DNA of 25,622 nt from Bacillota bacterium (GCA_023420935.1 JAEZUR010000027.1:1-25622), one strand, 5' to 3'. Shown: positions 1 to 6,668, counted from the first letter of the stretch. Notes: generated by a model from the letters alone, not told the origin. Program-made: numbers and translations.

Positions 1-13
1 TGCACCTGGGCTT

Positions 14-46
14 ACAAAAAGATTGGTTAATTTCAATCTTTTTTGT
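14..46 (+). terminator. AT-rich stem-loop, possible terminator of an upstream gene
   Basis: A perfect 10-bp inverted repeat (AAAAAGATTG at 16-25, CAATCTTTTT at 34-43) encloses an 8-nt loop and is followed by a T-rich tract. It could end transcription of a gene lying left of the window. The stem is mostly A-T, so the call is tentative. Confidence 0.35.
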
Positions 47-80
47 TTCCGCAAGTTTAAATTTCATATATCCTAAAATA

Positions 81-1419
81 GTTGGCGGCAGAATGGAGGA
101 TATATGTCTAAATTTTTTACCTATGAAGAAAGACTTGATCTACAGAAGTTTCTGAAAAATTGTCTTTCCTTTAAAGAAATTAGTCGTAGATTGGATAAAA
201 ATCCGACTACCATTTCTAGAGAAGTTCGCAAGTATAGTTCTGAAATTACTACAGGATATCCTGGTTTTCCCTTTAACGCCTGTAAGAATCGTTTTCATTG
301 TCGAATGAAAAAGGTTTGCGGCAAGGAATGTTCCAGAAAATCGGATATCTACTGTAAACTATGCACTTCATGCAATGACAACTGTTCTGATTTTGTAGAG
401 GAAATCTGTACCGCCAGATTTAGAATTCCCTACGTTTGCAACGGATGTGAAACGATTGTTAAATGTACTCTTTTGAAGAATATTTATGATGCTGAACATG
501 CACATATCAAAGCTCATGAAGCTATTTCACAGTCTCGAAGCGGTTTGTGTGTATCAGAAGATGAAATATCCAGACTCAATAAGGTCATTTCACCGCTGGT
601 TCTAAAGGGTCAGTCTGTTAATCAGATCTATATCAATCATCAGGATGAACTGATGTGCAGCGAAAAGACTATTTACAACTATATAGATGCATGCCTGTTT
701 GATGTGAGAAACATTGATCTTCCAAGGAAAGTAAAGTTTCGTGAGCGGTATAAAAAGCCTGAATTTAAAGTGGATAAAGGTTGTCGCATTGGTCGGAATT
801 ATGAAGCATTTGGAACTTTTATGGATAAGAATCCTGATACAGCAGTAGTACAGATGGATTCTGTCATTGGTAGTAAAGGTGGTAAATGTCTTCTGACCAT
901 TCATTTTGTAGAATGTAGTCTTATGCTTGCTTTTTTAAGAGATGCAAATACCTCTAAATCAGTAATTGATGTATTCAACCAGCTCGATCTGACACTTGGG
1001 AAAGACCTGTTTAGTAAATTATTTCCCGTTATTCTTACTGATAATGGAAGTGAGTTTTCCAATCCAAAAGCAATTGAATACCGTCAAACGGTACCGCTTT
1101 GGAGAACTAAGGTGTTTTATTGTGATGCGGGTAGCCCATATCAAAAAGGAGCCATCGAAGTAAACCATGAGCTGATTCGCAGAGTTCTTCCAAAGGGAAC
1201 AGGCTTCAATCATCTTACACAAGAAGATATAAACTTAATGATGAATCATATCAATTCTTACAAAAGAAAAAAGCTAAATAATCGTAGTCCCTACGAAACA
1301 TTCAGCTTTTATCACGGAGAAGATGTTTTACATAAACTTGGATGTGCACAGGTTGCCGCCAGTGACATCATGTTAAAACCTACTCTTCTCAAAAAATAAT
1401 AAATTTGCGTGCCGCCAAC
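81..1419 (+). mobile_element. IS30-family insertion sequence (approximate extent)
   Basis: The transposase gene is bracketed by a perfect 10-bp inverted repeat: GTTGGCGGCA at 81-90 and its complement TGCCGCCAAC at 1410-1419, lying 13 bp before the start codon and 10 bp after the stop. These probably mark or lie inside the terminal inverted repeats. IS30-family terminal repeats are usually 20-30 bp, and homology here fades outside the 10 bp, so the true ends may be a few bases further out or the ends may have decayed. No convincing target-site duplication is visible. Confidence 0.6.
104..1399 (+). CDS. IS30-family transposase
   Basis: This 431-aa DDE transposase cuts and joins the ends of its own insertion element. 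An N-terminal helix-turn-helix (about residues 5-45, containing SFKEISRRLDKNPTTISREV) is the typical IS30 DNA-binding domain. A cysteine-rich stretch follows (about 59-125) and may bind metal. The catalytic rve-like core shows D252 (QMDSVIG), D313 (LTDNGSEF) and E352 (KGAIEVNHELIRRVLPKG), and the family C-terminal signature SYKRKKLNNRSPYE is present. The start is fixed by GGAGG at 95-99. Length is slightly above the 320-400 aa common in IS30, explained by the cysteine region. The frame is intact with all three acids, so the enzyme may be active. Confidence 0.93.
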   Translation: MSKFFTYEERLDLQKFLKNCLSFKEISRRLDKNPTTISREVRKYSSEITTGYPGFPFNACKNRFHCRMKKVCGKECSRKSDIYCKLCTSCNDNCSDFVEEICTARFRIPYVCNGCETIVKCTLLKNIYDAEHAHIKAHEAISQSRSGLCVSEDEISRLNKVISPLVLKGQSVNQIYINHQDELMCSEKTIYNYIDACLFDVRNIDLPRKVKFRERYKKPEFKVDKGCRIGRNYEAFGTFMDKNPDTAVVQMDSVIGSKGGKCLLTIHFVECSLMLAFLRDANTSKSVIDVFNQLDLTLGKDLFSKLFPVILTDNGSEFSNPKAIEYRQTVPLWRTKVFYCDAGSPYQKGAIEVNHELIRRVLPKGTGFNHLTQEDINLMMNHINSYKRKKLNNRSPYETFSFYHGEDVLHKLGCAQVAASDIMLKPTLLKK

Positions 1420-1543
1420 CATCTATCGGTCTAAGGAATAAAGGGGTGGATTCTCCGATTACAAAAAAATCGAGAGGGAGTTGACCTCCCTTTGGCATGC
1501 CTATAATTATTATAATACTCCAATAAAAGTTGAAAATCAAACT

Positions 1544-1679
1544 GCATTTGGGTTACAAAAGTGGCATTTCGTTTACAAAACCTGCATTTCGATTACAAAA
1601 GTTGCGTTTCGTTTACAAATATTCAGTTGTCGTTTACAAAGATTGCATTTCGAATTACAAAGTGGCATCTCGTCTTACA
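1544..1679. repeat. Seven 20-bp phased repeats, probable end of a decayed IS21-like element
   Basis: Seven imperfect copies of GCATTTCGTTTACAAAA start at 1544, 1564, 1584, 1604, 1624, 1645 and 1665, so the period is 20 bp with one 21-bp step. The last copy ends in ...TTACA at 1679. Read on the minus strand the array begins TGTAAGACGAG, and a possible promoter (TATAAT-like, about 1508-1520) points leftward. Multiple transposase-binding repeats beginning with TG at one end are characteristic of IS21-family ends; assignment to that family is inference. No istA or istB gene is present. The stretch 1420-1543 holds a short hairpin (1475-1491) and no credible gene. Confidence 0.7.
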
Positions 1680-1744
1680 TGTGAGTGTGGTTTAGTGAGG
1701 TTTCAATATTCTACCCAGTAATACACCGAAAAACAATTAAAATA

Positions 1745-1759
1745 TATCGATAAACGATA
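1745..1759. promoter_or_regulatory. Candidate operator TATCG-N5-CGATA
   Basis: A perfect 5-bp inverted repeat with a 5-bp spacer (TATCG at 1745-1749, CGATA at 1755-1759) ends 8 bp upstream of the -35 box of the DUF2975/Xre operon. The Xre repressor encoded two genes downstream is the natural candidate ligand, giving autoregulation. This is inference from position and symmetry. Confidence 0.45.
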
Positions 1760-1767
1760 AAAATGTA

Positions 1768-1796
1768 TTGACTAAAAATACTTCCTTTGATATAAT
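1768..1796 (+). promoter_or_regulatory. Sigma-A promoter of the DUF2975-Xre-DUF4173 operon
   Basis: TTGACT (1768-1773) and TATAAT (1791-1796) are separated by 17 bp. Transcription would begin near 1803 and read the gene at 1858 after a leader of about 55 nt. Confidence 0.8.
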
Positions 1797-1857
1797 GTGA
1801 TCATGAAGATGAAGTACATCGAAATTGTACATTTTTAATTGAAGGAGAGTATTTGTT

Positions 1858-2301
1858 ATGTGGTCAAAAAACAAGTCACTTTGTTTATCAACTGTAATTG
1901 TTAAGTTGGTGTTTTTGGTACTTATTATCACTGTATTTATTATTCCAGTATTAGTGAAATGGTATGTATCCCAATATGGAAATGAAGACGTACTTATTCC
2001 ATTATGTGTTACATTATATGCTTCCTTGTTTCCGGCATTTGGAGCAATTATTGCACTGAACAAACTTCTTAGTAATATCAAGAAGGATCAAGTTTTTATC
2101 CATCAGAATGTAACTATACTGCGCTGCATTTCTTGGTGTTGTTATGTGGTTACGATTATATTTTTTATATTTGGATTCTTTCGTCCACTTTCATTTTTAA
2201 TCTCCTTTGCAGCAGCGTTCTTTGGTTTAATACTTAGAGTATTGAAAAATGTCTTTGAACAGGCTGTTACCATGAGGGAAGAAAATGATTATACTATTTA
2301 A
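1858..2301 (+). CDS. DUF2975-family four-helix membrane protein
   Basis: This 147-aa integral membrane protein has four hydrophobic segments (about residues 12-34, 43-66, 88-108 and 112-128) and almost no soluble domain. Size, topology and the immediately following 69-aa Xre regulator match the DUF2975 family, which in Firmicutes is almost always paired with a small HTH protein. Its biochemical role is unknown. GAAGGAGAG at 1842-1850 gives the ribosome binding site, 7 nt before the ATG. The stop codon overlaps the ribosome binding site of the next gene, so the two are cotranscribed and probably coupled. Confidence 0.8.
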   Translation: MWSKNKSLCLSTVIVKLVFLVLIITVFIIPVLVKWYVSQYGNEDVLIPLCVTLYASLFPAFGAIIALNKLLSNIKKDQVFIHQNVTILRCISWCCYVVTIIFFIFGFFRPLSFLISFAAAFFGLILRVLKNVFEQAVTMREENDYTI

Positions 2302-2312
2302 GGAGGAAAGCT

Positions 2313-2522
2313 ATGCCAATAATAATTAATCTTGACGTAATGATGGCGAAACGAAAGATTTCTTCCGGAGAATTGGCTGAAAAAATTGATATTACACCAG
2401 CCAATCTATCTATTTTAAAGACCAATAAAGCTAAGGCAATGCGTTTTTCTACATTAGAGAAAATATGTAAAGTATTAGAGTGCCAGCCTAGTGATATTTT
2501 AGAATATAAGGAAGAAGAGTAA
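2313..2522 (+). CDS. Xre-family (HTH_26/YozG-like) transcriptional regulator
   Basis: This 69-aa protein is essentially a lone Cro/C1-type helix-turn-helix. The turn and recognition helix lie at about residues 18-40 (SGELAEKIDITPANLSILKT), followed by the family-typical tail LEKICKVLECQPSDILEY. There is no ligand or dimerisation domain beyond the HTH fold. It partners the DUF2975 membrane protein upstream and may be held or modulated by it at the membrane. It probably represses its own operon through the inverted repeat at 1745-1759. AGGAGG at 2301-2306 precedes the ATG. Family assignment is firm; target and signal are inferred. Confidence 0.9.
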   Translation: MPIIINLDVMMAKRKISSGELAEKIDITPANLSILKTNKAKAMRFSTLEKICKVLECQPSDILEYKEEE

Positions 2523-2568
2523 GTGTAATAAGCTCTATGGGTGCCTTTTAGGCGGATAGGAGGAATTT

Positions 2569-4098
2569 ATGGAACAAAGTAATATAGTAAATGAAAATAG
2601 TATTCACACGGAAGTAGAAATATTACAAGATAAGATAGAAGAAAAAAAGATTACCTATCAGGTATGGGATATTATCTTTGCATACATTATGCTAGTGTTA
2701 GGATATTGCTTTATTCATTTTGTTTTATGGAATGTAACAGGAGTATTTACAACCCTATTCTTTTGGATTACAACACTAGGGTGTATCTTTTATCTAAAAA
2801 AGAATAACTATAGACAATCAAAAAGTAATCTATTACAGATTGGCGTGATTATGTTATTTGCAATTGTATTTTCCATAACAGCTAATGATTTTATAAAATT
2901 TCTGAATGTTATTTTTTTACTTTTGTTCGGAATCTACTGGGTATATTCCGTTTGTAAGGAAAATAGTAGAATCGGCCGTTTCTTTTTCTTTGATATGGTA
3001 AAGTCAATTATTATTATGCCGTTTGCAGGCTTTGCACAAGCTCCAAAGGCGATTGCATACTCATCCAATAAATCAAAATATAGTTATAATGCAAAACTGA
3101 TTTTGATTGGCTTAATCGTAACCATTCCGCTTACTGTAATAGTAGGTGGGCTGCTTACAAGTGCGGACAGAGGCATTGAACGAATGTTTTCCGTGTTGTT
3201 TAGTAATATTCATGAAAATGTAATCACTACTGTGGTGAAGTTTTTCATGGGGCTACCGGTTGCTTTCTATATGTTTGGCATGCTTTATTCCAATTCTAAG
3301 AAAGAAAAACAGGATGTTCTAACACCAGAACAATGTGAAGAAAATATAAATAAAATAAAAACCACACCAAATATTATAATGTACTCTGCGGTAACGCCTA
3401 TCTGTATATTATACGTAATGTTTTTTGTGTCACAGTTACAGTATTTTATATCTGCATTTGCCGGCCAGCTTCCAGATGGATATAGTGTTTCGGAATATGC
3501 TAGAAGAGGATTCTTTGAATTATGCGCAATTGCAATTATTAATTTAATTGTGCATGTAGTAATTAATTCATTTTCAAAACATTCTGGAGAAATTAAACCA
3601 ATTATACTAAAGATATATTCGGCTATGATATCTGTATTTACAGTCTTCATTATTGCAACAGCACTAAGTAAAATGATACTGTATATAAATCAGTATGGAT
3701 TGACCAGATTAAGAGTGTACACCTCATGGTTTATGATTTTATTATTCTTGATATTTATATATATGATAATCAAACAAGTGTACACTCACTTTAATATATC
3801 AAAATACTTGTTTGTTACCTTTGTTGTGTTTTTTGGGTTTTTGAGTTTCTCCAATGTAGATGGGTTGATTGCAAGATATAATATTGAAATGTATCAAGCT
3901 GGTAATTTAGAAGAACTAGATGTAGAGGCACTTTGTTATTTGTCTGATGATGGATTAATATATGTGTTAGAACAGGATATTGATACCAAAGGTTATCTTG
4001 ATTATGCATTGGATCAATATACTTATAGTCCATATCGGCTATATAATTTGTCTTCTTACCGCGTGAAACATTTGCTTGAGAACCAAAATGTTGAGTAG
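2569..4098 (+). CDS. DUF4173/DUF4153-family polytopic membrane protein
   Basis: This 509-aa protein has a charged, coiled cytoplasmic N-terminus (about residues 1-30) and then roughly eleven to thirteen hydrophobic segments to about residue 435. A soluble tail contains the NVDGLIARYNIEMYQAGNLEELDVEALCYLSDDGL stretch (described here by its key elements: N-V-D, A-R-Y-N, L-S-D-D), which resembles the conserved C-terminal region of DUF4173 proteins. Function is unknown; such proteins often sit beside DUF2975/Xre pairs, as here. TAGGAGG at 2556-2562 is the ribosome binding site. The 46-nt gap after the Xre gene holds only a weak GCC/GGC hairpin, so it is probably the third gene of the operon. Confidence 0.75.
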   Translation: MEQSNIVNENSIHTEVEILQDKIEEKKITYQVWDIIFAYIMLVLGYCFIHFVLWNVTGVFTTLFFWITTLGCIFYLKKNNYRQSKSNLLQIGVIMLFAIVFSITANDFIKFLNVIFLLLFGIYWVYSVCKENSRIGRFFFFDMVKSIIIMPFAGFAQAPKAIAYSSNKSKYSYNAKLILIGLIVTIPLTVIVGGLLTSADRGIERMFSVLFSNIHENVITTVVKFFMGLPVAFYMFGMLYSNSKKEKQDVLTPEQCEENINKIKTTPNIIMYSAVTPICILYVMFFVSQLQYFISAFAGQLPDGYSVSEYARRGFFELCAIAIINLIVHVVINSFSKHSGEIKPIILKIYSAMISVFTVFIIATALSKMILYINQYGLTRLRVYTSWFMILLFLIFIYMIIKQVYTHFNISKYLFVTFVVFFGFLSFSNVDGLIARYNIEMYQAGNLEELDVEALCYLSDDGLIYVLEQDIDTKGYLDYALDQYTYSPYRLYNLSSYRVKHLLENQNVE

Positions 4099-4143
4099 GC
4101 ATGTAATATTTGGAAGTTGTATTAAAAAAATACGTTAAAACGC

Positions 4144-4172
4144 TTGACAATCCTTAATAACTAGGTTATAAT
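4144..4172 (+). promoter_or_regulatory. Promoter of the infC-rpmI-rplT operon
   Basis: TTGACA (4144-4149), a 17-bp spacer and TATAAT (4167-4172) form a consensus sigma-A promoter. The predicted start is near 4179, giving a leader of about 265 nt before infC. Confidence 0.9.
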
Positions 4173-4178
4173 TATCCT

Positions 4179-4360
4179 TGCTGTGATTTGATTAACAGCC
4201 TAACAATAAAGCAGAGTATCCACTTGGTGGAACGTCCACTCTCACCTTAGCGCATGAACATCTAGTTCCTTGAAGCGACTTGGGTTAATATTTCAAGAGA
4301 ATCAATTAGATTTTAATTCGAACTTGAAACGTGGATGGTTTATGCTATCCACGTTTTTTT
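4179..4360 (+). promoter_or_regulatory. L20-type leader (attenuator) of the infC operon
   Basis: The long untranslated leader ends in a strong intrinsic terminator (arms 4329-4336 and 4347-4354, then T7). The segment TATCCAC at 4217-4223 duplicates the 3' arm of that terminator, so it could capture the 5' arm GTGGAT (4331-4336) and form a long-range antiterminator. Upstream, AGAGT (4213-4217) and ACTCT (4238-4242) can pair, closing a local helix with CCAC-TTG-GTGG inside. In Bacillus the equivalent leader is bound by ribosomal protein L20, which favours termination. Assignment rests on gene order plus this alternative pairing. Confidence 0.75.
4329..4360 (+). terminator. Intrinsic terminator of the infC leader
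   Basis: ACGTGGAT (4329-4336) pairs perfectly with ATCCACGT (4347-4354) and is followed by a T tract. It lies before the coding region, so it acts as an attenuator. A second small hairpin (CTGTCAA 4402-4408, TTGACAG 4414-4420) lies between it and the infC ribosome binding site. Confidence 0.85.
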
Positions 4361-4445
4361 ATATGCTTTATAACGGTGGTCACAATGAGGATCATCATCA
4401 CCTGTCAATGATCTTGACAGAATAAACCTATGGAGGTGCAGTAAT

Positions 4446-4952
4446 ATTAGCGATTTAATGATTAATGAGCAGATTAGGGATAAGGAAGTTCGTCTTGTTG
4501 GTGAAGACGGAGAACAACTTGGAGTTATGTCTGTAAAAGATGCTATGAAACTTGCAAAGGAAGCAGAACTTGATTTAGTTAAGATTGCTCCAACAGCCAA
4601 ACCACCTGTATGTAAAATAATTGATTATGGAAAATACAGATATGAATTGGCAAGAAAAGACAAAGAAGCTAAGAAAAAACAAAAAGTTACAGAGGTAAAA
4701 GAGATTCGTTTATCACCAAACATTGATGAGAATGATTTAAATACAAAAGCAAATCAGGCAAGAAAATTCTTATCAAAAGGTGATAAAGTTAAGGTTGCAC
4801 TTCGTTTCCGTGGCCGTGAGATGGCTCATATGGGAATGAATAAACAAATCTTAGATACTTTTTTTGAAAAGCTGGAAGATATTGCAGTAGTTGAAAAACC
4901 TGCAAAGTTGGAAGGAAGAAGTATGATAATGTTTTTATCTGAAAAACGTTAA
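4446..4952 (+). CDS. infC: Translation initiation factor IF-3
   Basis: IF-3 binds the 30S subunit, prevents premature 50S joining and proofreads initiator tRNA and start codon. The N-domain signature INEQIRDKEVRLVGEDGEQLGV and the C-domain (VKEIRLSPNIDENDLNTK, RFRGREMAH) are complete. I place the start at ATT 4446, not ATG 4458. GGAGGTG at 4432-4438 is 7 nt from this ATT, and the added residues (SDL before MINEQIR) match the SKDF-type N-terminus of other Firmicute IF-3 proteins. AUU starts are characteristic of infC and allow IF-3 to limit its own synthesis. The product is 168 aa. It is the first gene of the infC-rpmI-rplT operon under the L20-type leader. Confidence 0.96.
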   Translation: MSDLMINEQIRDKEVRLVGEDGEQLGVMSVKDAMKLAKEAELDLVKIAPTAKPPVCKIIDYGKYRYELARKDKEAKKKQKVTEVKEIRLSPNIDENDLNTKANQARKFLSKGDKVKVALRFRGREMAHMGMNKQILDTFFEKLEDIAVVEKPAKLEGRSMIMFLSEKR

Positions 4953-5055
4953 CATAAATTAACCATATGTTATGTTAGTCAAGGAGTTTGACTGGACAAG
5001 GCTACAATGGAACTTAAGGGTATCCATTGTCGGAAATAATGAAGGAGGAAATATC

Positions 5056-5253
5056 ATGCCAAAAATGAAAACGAAAAAAGCCGCTGCTAAGCGTCTTAAA
5101 GTAACAGGAACAGGAAAGTTAAAGAGAATGAAAGCTTACAAGAGCCATATCTTAACTAAGAAATCCACTAAGAGAAAAAGAAATCTTAGAAAAGCAACAA
5201 CTGTTGATGCAACAAACTTAAAGACAATGAAGAAAATTTTACCATATACTTAA
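5056..5253 (+). CDS. rpmI: Ribosomal protein bL35
   Basis: This 65-aa, highly basic protein of the large ribosomal subunit begins MPKMKTKKAAAKRLKVTGTGK and contains the family motif KAYKSHILTKKSTKRKRNLRK. The ATG at 5056 is preceded by GAAGGAGG (5041-5048). An in-frame ATG further upstream (4972) has no ribosome binding site and would add a non-homologous extension, so it is not used. Position between infC and rplT is the standard order. It is cotranscribed with both and shares the leader attenuator. Confidence 0.97.
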   Translation: MPKMKTKKAAAKRLKVTGTGKLKRMKAYKSHILTKKSTKRKRNLRKATTVDATNLKTMKKILPYT

Positions 5254-5281
5254 TTTGTGGTCCAAAGGAGGGAAATAACAC

Positions 5282-5638
5282 ATGGCAAGAATTAAAGGCG
5301 CAATGAACGCTAAAAAAAGACATAATAGAGTATTAAAGCTAGCTAAAGGCTACAGAGGAGCTAGATCTAAACAATATAGAGTTGCAAAACAATCTGTAAT
5401 GAGAGCATTAACTTCTTCTTTCGCAGGTAGAAAAGAAAGAAAGAGACAGTTCAGACAATTATGGATCGCACGTATTAACGCTGCAGCAAGAATGAATGAC
5501 CTTTCTTACAGCAAATTCATGTATGGTTTAAAATTAGCTGGTGTTGAAGTTAACAGAAAAATGTTATCTGAGATGGCAATTAATGATCCAGAAGGATTTA
5601 AAACACTCGCAGAAGTTGCAAAAGCTAAATTAGCATAA
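5282..5638 (+). CDS. rplT: Ribosomal protein bL20
   Basis: This 118-aa protein is needed early in 50S assembly and, in Firmicutes, represses its own operon by binding the leader. The whole family pattern is visible: MARIKGAMNAKKRHNRVLKLAKGYRG at the basic N-terminus, the long helix with RKRQFRQLWIARINAAAR, and the globular end with YSKFMYGLKLAGVEVNRKMLSEMA. Length is normal. AAAGGAGGG at 5265-5273 is the ribosome binding site. A terminator lies at 5665-5700, so it closes the operon. Confidence 0.98.
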   Translation: MARIKGAMNAKKRHNRVLKLAKGYRGARSKQYRVAKQSVMRALTSSFAGRKERKRQFRQLWIARINAAARMNDLSYSKFMYGLKLAGVEVNRKMLSEMAINDPEGFKTLAEVAKAKLA

Positions 5639-5664
5639 GATACATTAAAATAATAATGAATTAG

Positions 5665-5700
5665 AATGAGTTTGCTGTATATCACAGTAAGCTCATTTTG
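5665..5700 (+). terminator. Terminator of the infC-rpmI-rplT operon
   Basis: AATGAGTTTGCTGT (5665-5678) pairs with ACAGTAAGCTCATT (5684-5697) over 14 positions with two G-U pairs, followed by TTTTG. Confidence 0.85.
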
Positions 5701-5759
5701 TACAAAAACGGTTCATTTCTTTCTGTCATAATTTGTGGAAATGTTTTCGATTTAGATAC

Positions 5760-5788
5760 TTGACATCTTAAATAAAAGGGATTAAAAT
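5760..5788 (+). promoter_or_regulatory. Promoter of tRNA-Asn
   Basis: TTGACA (5760-5765), a 17-bp spacer and TAAAAT (5783-5788) lie directly before the tRNA gene. Confidence 0.8.
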
Positions 5789-5799
5789 ATCAAATGTAT

Positions 5800-5871
5800 T
5801 CCTCGATAGCTCAATGGTAGAGCACACGGCTGTTAACCGTGGGGTTGTTGGTTCGAGCCCAACTCGGGGAG
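5800..5871 (+). tRNA. tRNA-Asn (anticodon GUU)
   Basis: A full cloverleaf can be drawn. The acceptor TCCTCGA/TCGGGGA has 7 pairs including one G-U. The D-arm contains AGCTCAATGGTAGAGC. The anticodon loop CTGTTAA has GTT at 5832-5834. The T-loop is GTTCGAGCC and the discriminator is G. The 3' CCA is not encoded. No clear terminator follows, so transcription may run on towards the gene at 6000. Confidence 0.96.
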
Positions 5872-5944
5872 TTATTTTTATGCAATTTATCATTGGAATT
5901 AACTGTAGTTATGATGAAAAATCTTCCACAATTGATATAATAGG

Positions 5945-5973
5945 TTGACATTTAGAAAGAAATAAGCTAGAAT
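5945..5973 (+). promoter_or_regulatory. Promoter of the DUF2294 gene
   Basis: TTGACA (5945-5950), 17 bp, then TAGAAT (5968-5973), about 27 bp before the start codon chosen at 6000. Confidence 0.75.
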
Positions 5974-5999
5974 AGAAAAAATCGATGGGCGGTGAGTTC

Positions 6000-6365
6000 A
6001 TGACCAAAGGTCAGTTAGAATCTAAAATTAGCGAGATTGTAAGCAAATTTGAGATTGAATACATGGGAAGAGGACCTAAGGCGATTAAAACATATGTTAT
6101 CAATGATATGGTAATCGTAAGACTTACAGGATTTTTAAGTCCCTCAGAACAAAAACTTACTGATAATCCGCAAGGTATTGAGCTTTTTAAAAAAGTTCGT
6201 ACCTCACTTTTTGAAGGTGGGCGAGGATATCTGGAGACATTAATAACAGATTTTATTGATGTAGCCATAGTCAGCACCTACTCGGATGTAAGTACGAAAA
6301 CAGGCGAGAAAATAGTAGTTATCATAGTCGATCGAAACCTAGAAGAATTATGTACAAATAAATAA
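6000..6365 (+). CDS. DUF2294 (Na-translocating decarboxylase-associated) family protein
   Basis: This small soluble protein is 121 aa. The pattern fits DUF2294: an N-terminal helix, then EYMGRGPKAIKTYVINDMVIVRLTGFLSPSEQKL, a helix with RTSLFEGGRGYLETLITDFIDV, and VSTYSDVSTKTGEKIVVIIVDRNLEE. The biochemical role of the family is unsettled. I choose ATG 6000 over the in-frame ATG at 5985 because GGCGGTGAG (5989-5997 region) can act as ribosome binding site only for the later codon, and because the promoter -10 box is close upstream. It is monocistronic: its own promoter precedes it and a strong terminator follows at 6412-6454. Confidence 0.75.
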   Translation: MTKGQLESKISEIVSKFEIEYMGRGPKAIKTYVINDMVIVRLTGFLSPSEQKLTDNPQGIELFKKVRTSLFEGGRGYLETLITDFIDVAIVSTYSDVSTKTGEKIVVIIVDRNLEELCTNK

Positions 6366-6411
6366 TCTCGGAAGACAATACAAAATGGAAATAGATTCTA
6401 AGTTGTAAGTA

Positions 6412-6454
6412 AGCCGGTATCCATAATTAATATTTATGGATATCGGCTTTTTTC
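6412..6454 (+). terminator. Terminator after the DUF2294 gene
   Basis: AGCCGGTATCCATA (6412-6425) pairs with TATGGATATCGGCT (6435-6448) over 14 bp with one G-U, followed by T6. Confidence 0.9.
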
Positions 6455-6557
6455 GCGCAGACAACGAGCCAGAATATCAATATGTAATATGCAATAAAGA
6501 AGAGTAGTATCTTCGTTTATTGCATATTACATATTGATATCCTGGCGACTGTCCGCG
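6454..6557. repeat. Long imperfect palindrome (cruciform or long hairpin)
   Basis: The core is a perfect 25-bp inverted repeat (6474-6498 and 6516-6540). It is extended inward by GAAGA/TCTTC (6499-6503, 6510-6514) around a 6-nt loop. It is extended outward by GCCAG/CTGGC (6468-6472, 6542-6546), GAC/GTC (6460-6462, 6551-6553) and CGCG/CGCG (6454-6457, 6554-6557). It lies after the DUF2294 terminator and has no T tract, so it is not a simple terminator. Origin is unknown; a MITE-like remnant or a structured RNA are both possible. Confidence 0.8.
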
Positions 6558-6594
6558 ATCCATAGAGAAACATCGTTTCAGTTTCTCTATGGAT
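6558..6594. repeat. Second hairpin of the cluster
   Basis: ATCCATAGAGAAAC (6558-6571) pairs perfectly with 6581-6594 around a 9-nt loop ATCGTTTCA. It starts immediately after the long palindrome. Confidence 0.8.
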
Positions 6595-6625
6595 TGATAC
6601 GTGTCACGCTTTCAGACACGTATCA
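6595..6625. repeat. Third hairpin of the cluster
   Basis: TGATACGTGTC (6595-6605) pairs perfectly with GACACGTATCA (6615-6625) around a 9-nt loop ACGCTTTCA. It abuts the second hairpin with no gap, and its loop has the same length and the same TTTCA end. Confidence 0.8.
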
Positions 6626-6633
6626 CGAAAAAA

Positions 6634-6668
6634 GAAAAACTAGTAAAACTAGAAAAACTAGTAAAACT
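6634..6668 (+). repeat. 17-bp direct repeat, two copies
   Basis: GAAAAACTAGTAAAACT occurs at 6634-6650 and again, identically, at 6652-6668, an 18-bp period. Each copy carries the palindrome ACTAGT. It could be a paired protein-binding site or a short tandem duplication. Confidence 0.85.

Noticed and set aside
1544..1679. CRISPR-like array
   Set aside because: The period is only 20 bp and there are no unique spacers of 30 bp or so; the whole unit is repeated. No cas genes are nearby.
1481..1721. Two short plus-strand reading frames (63 and 67 aa) across the 20-bp repeats
   Set aside because: The frames are open only because the repeat unit lacks stops in them. They have no ribosome binding site and consist of repeat-encoded low-complexity sequence.
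4440..4460. ATG 4458 as infC start
   Set aside because: It is 19 nt from GGAGGTG and omits the conserved N-terminal residues; ATT 4446 has ideal spacing.
6454..6668. Retron or group II intron RNA
   Set aside because: The hairpins are long enough to suggest it, but no reverse transcriptase gene is in the window and no typical conserved core is visible.
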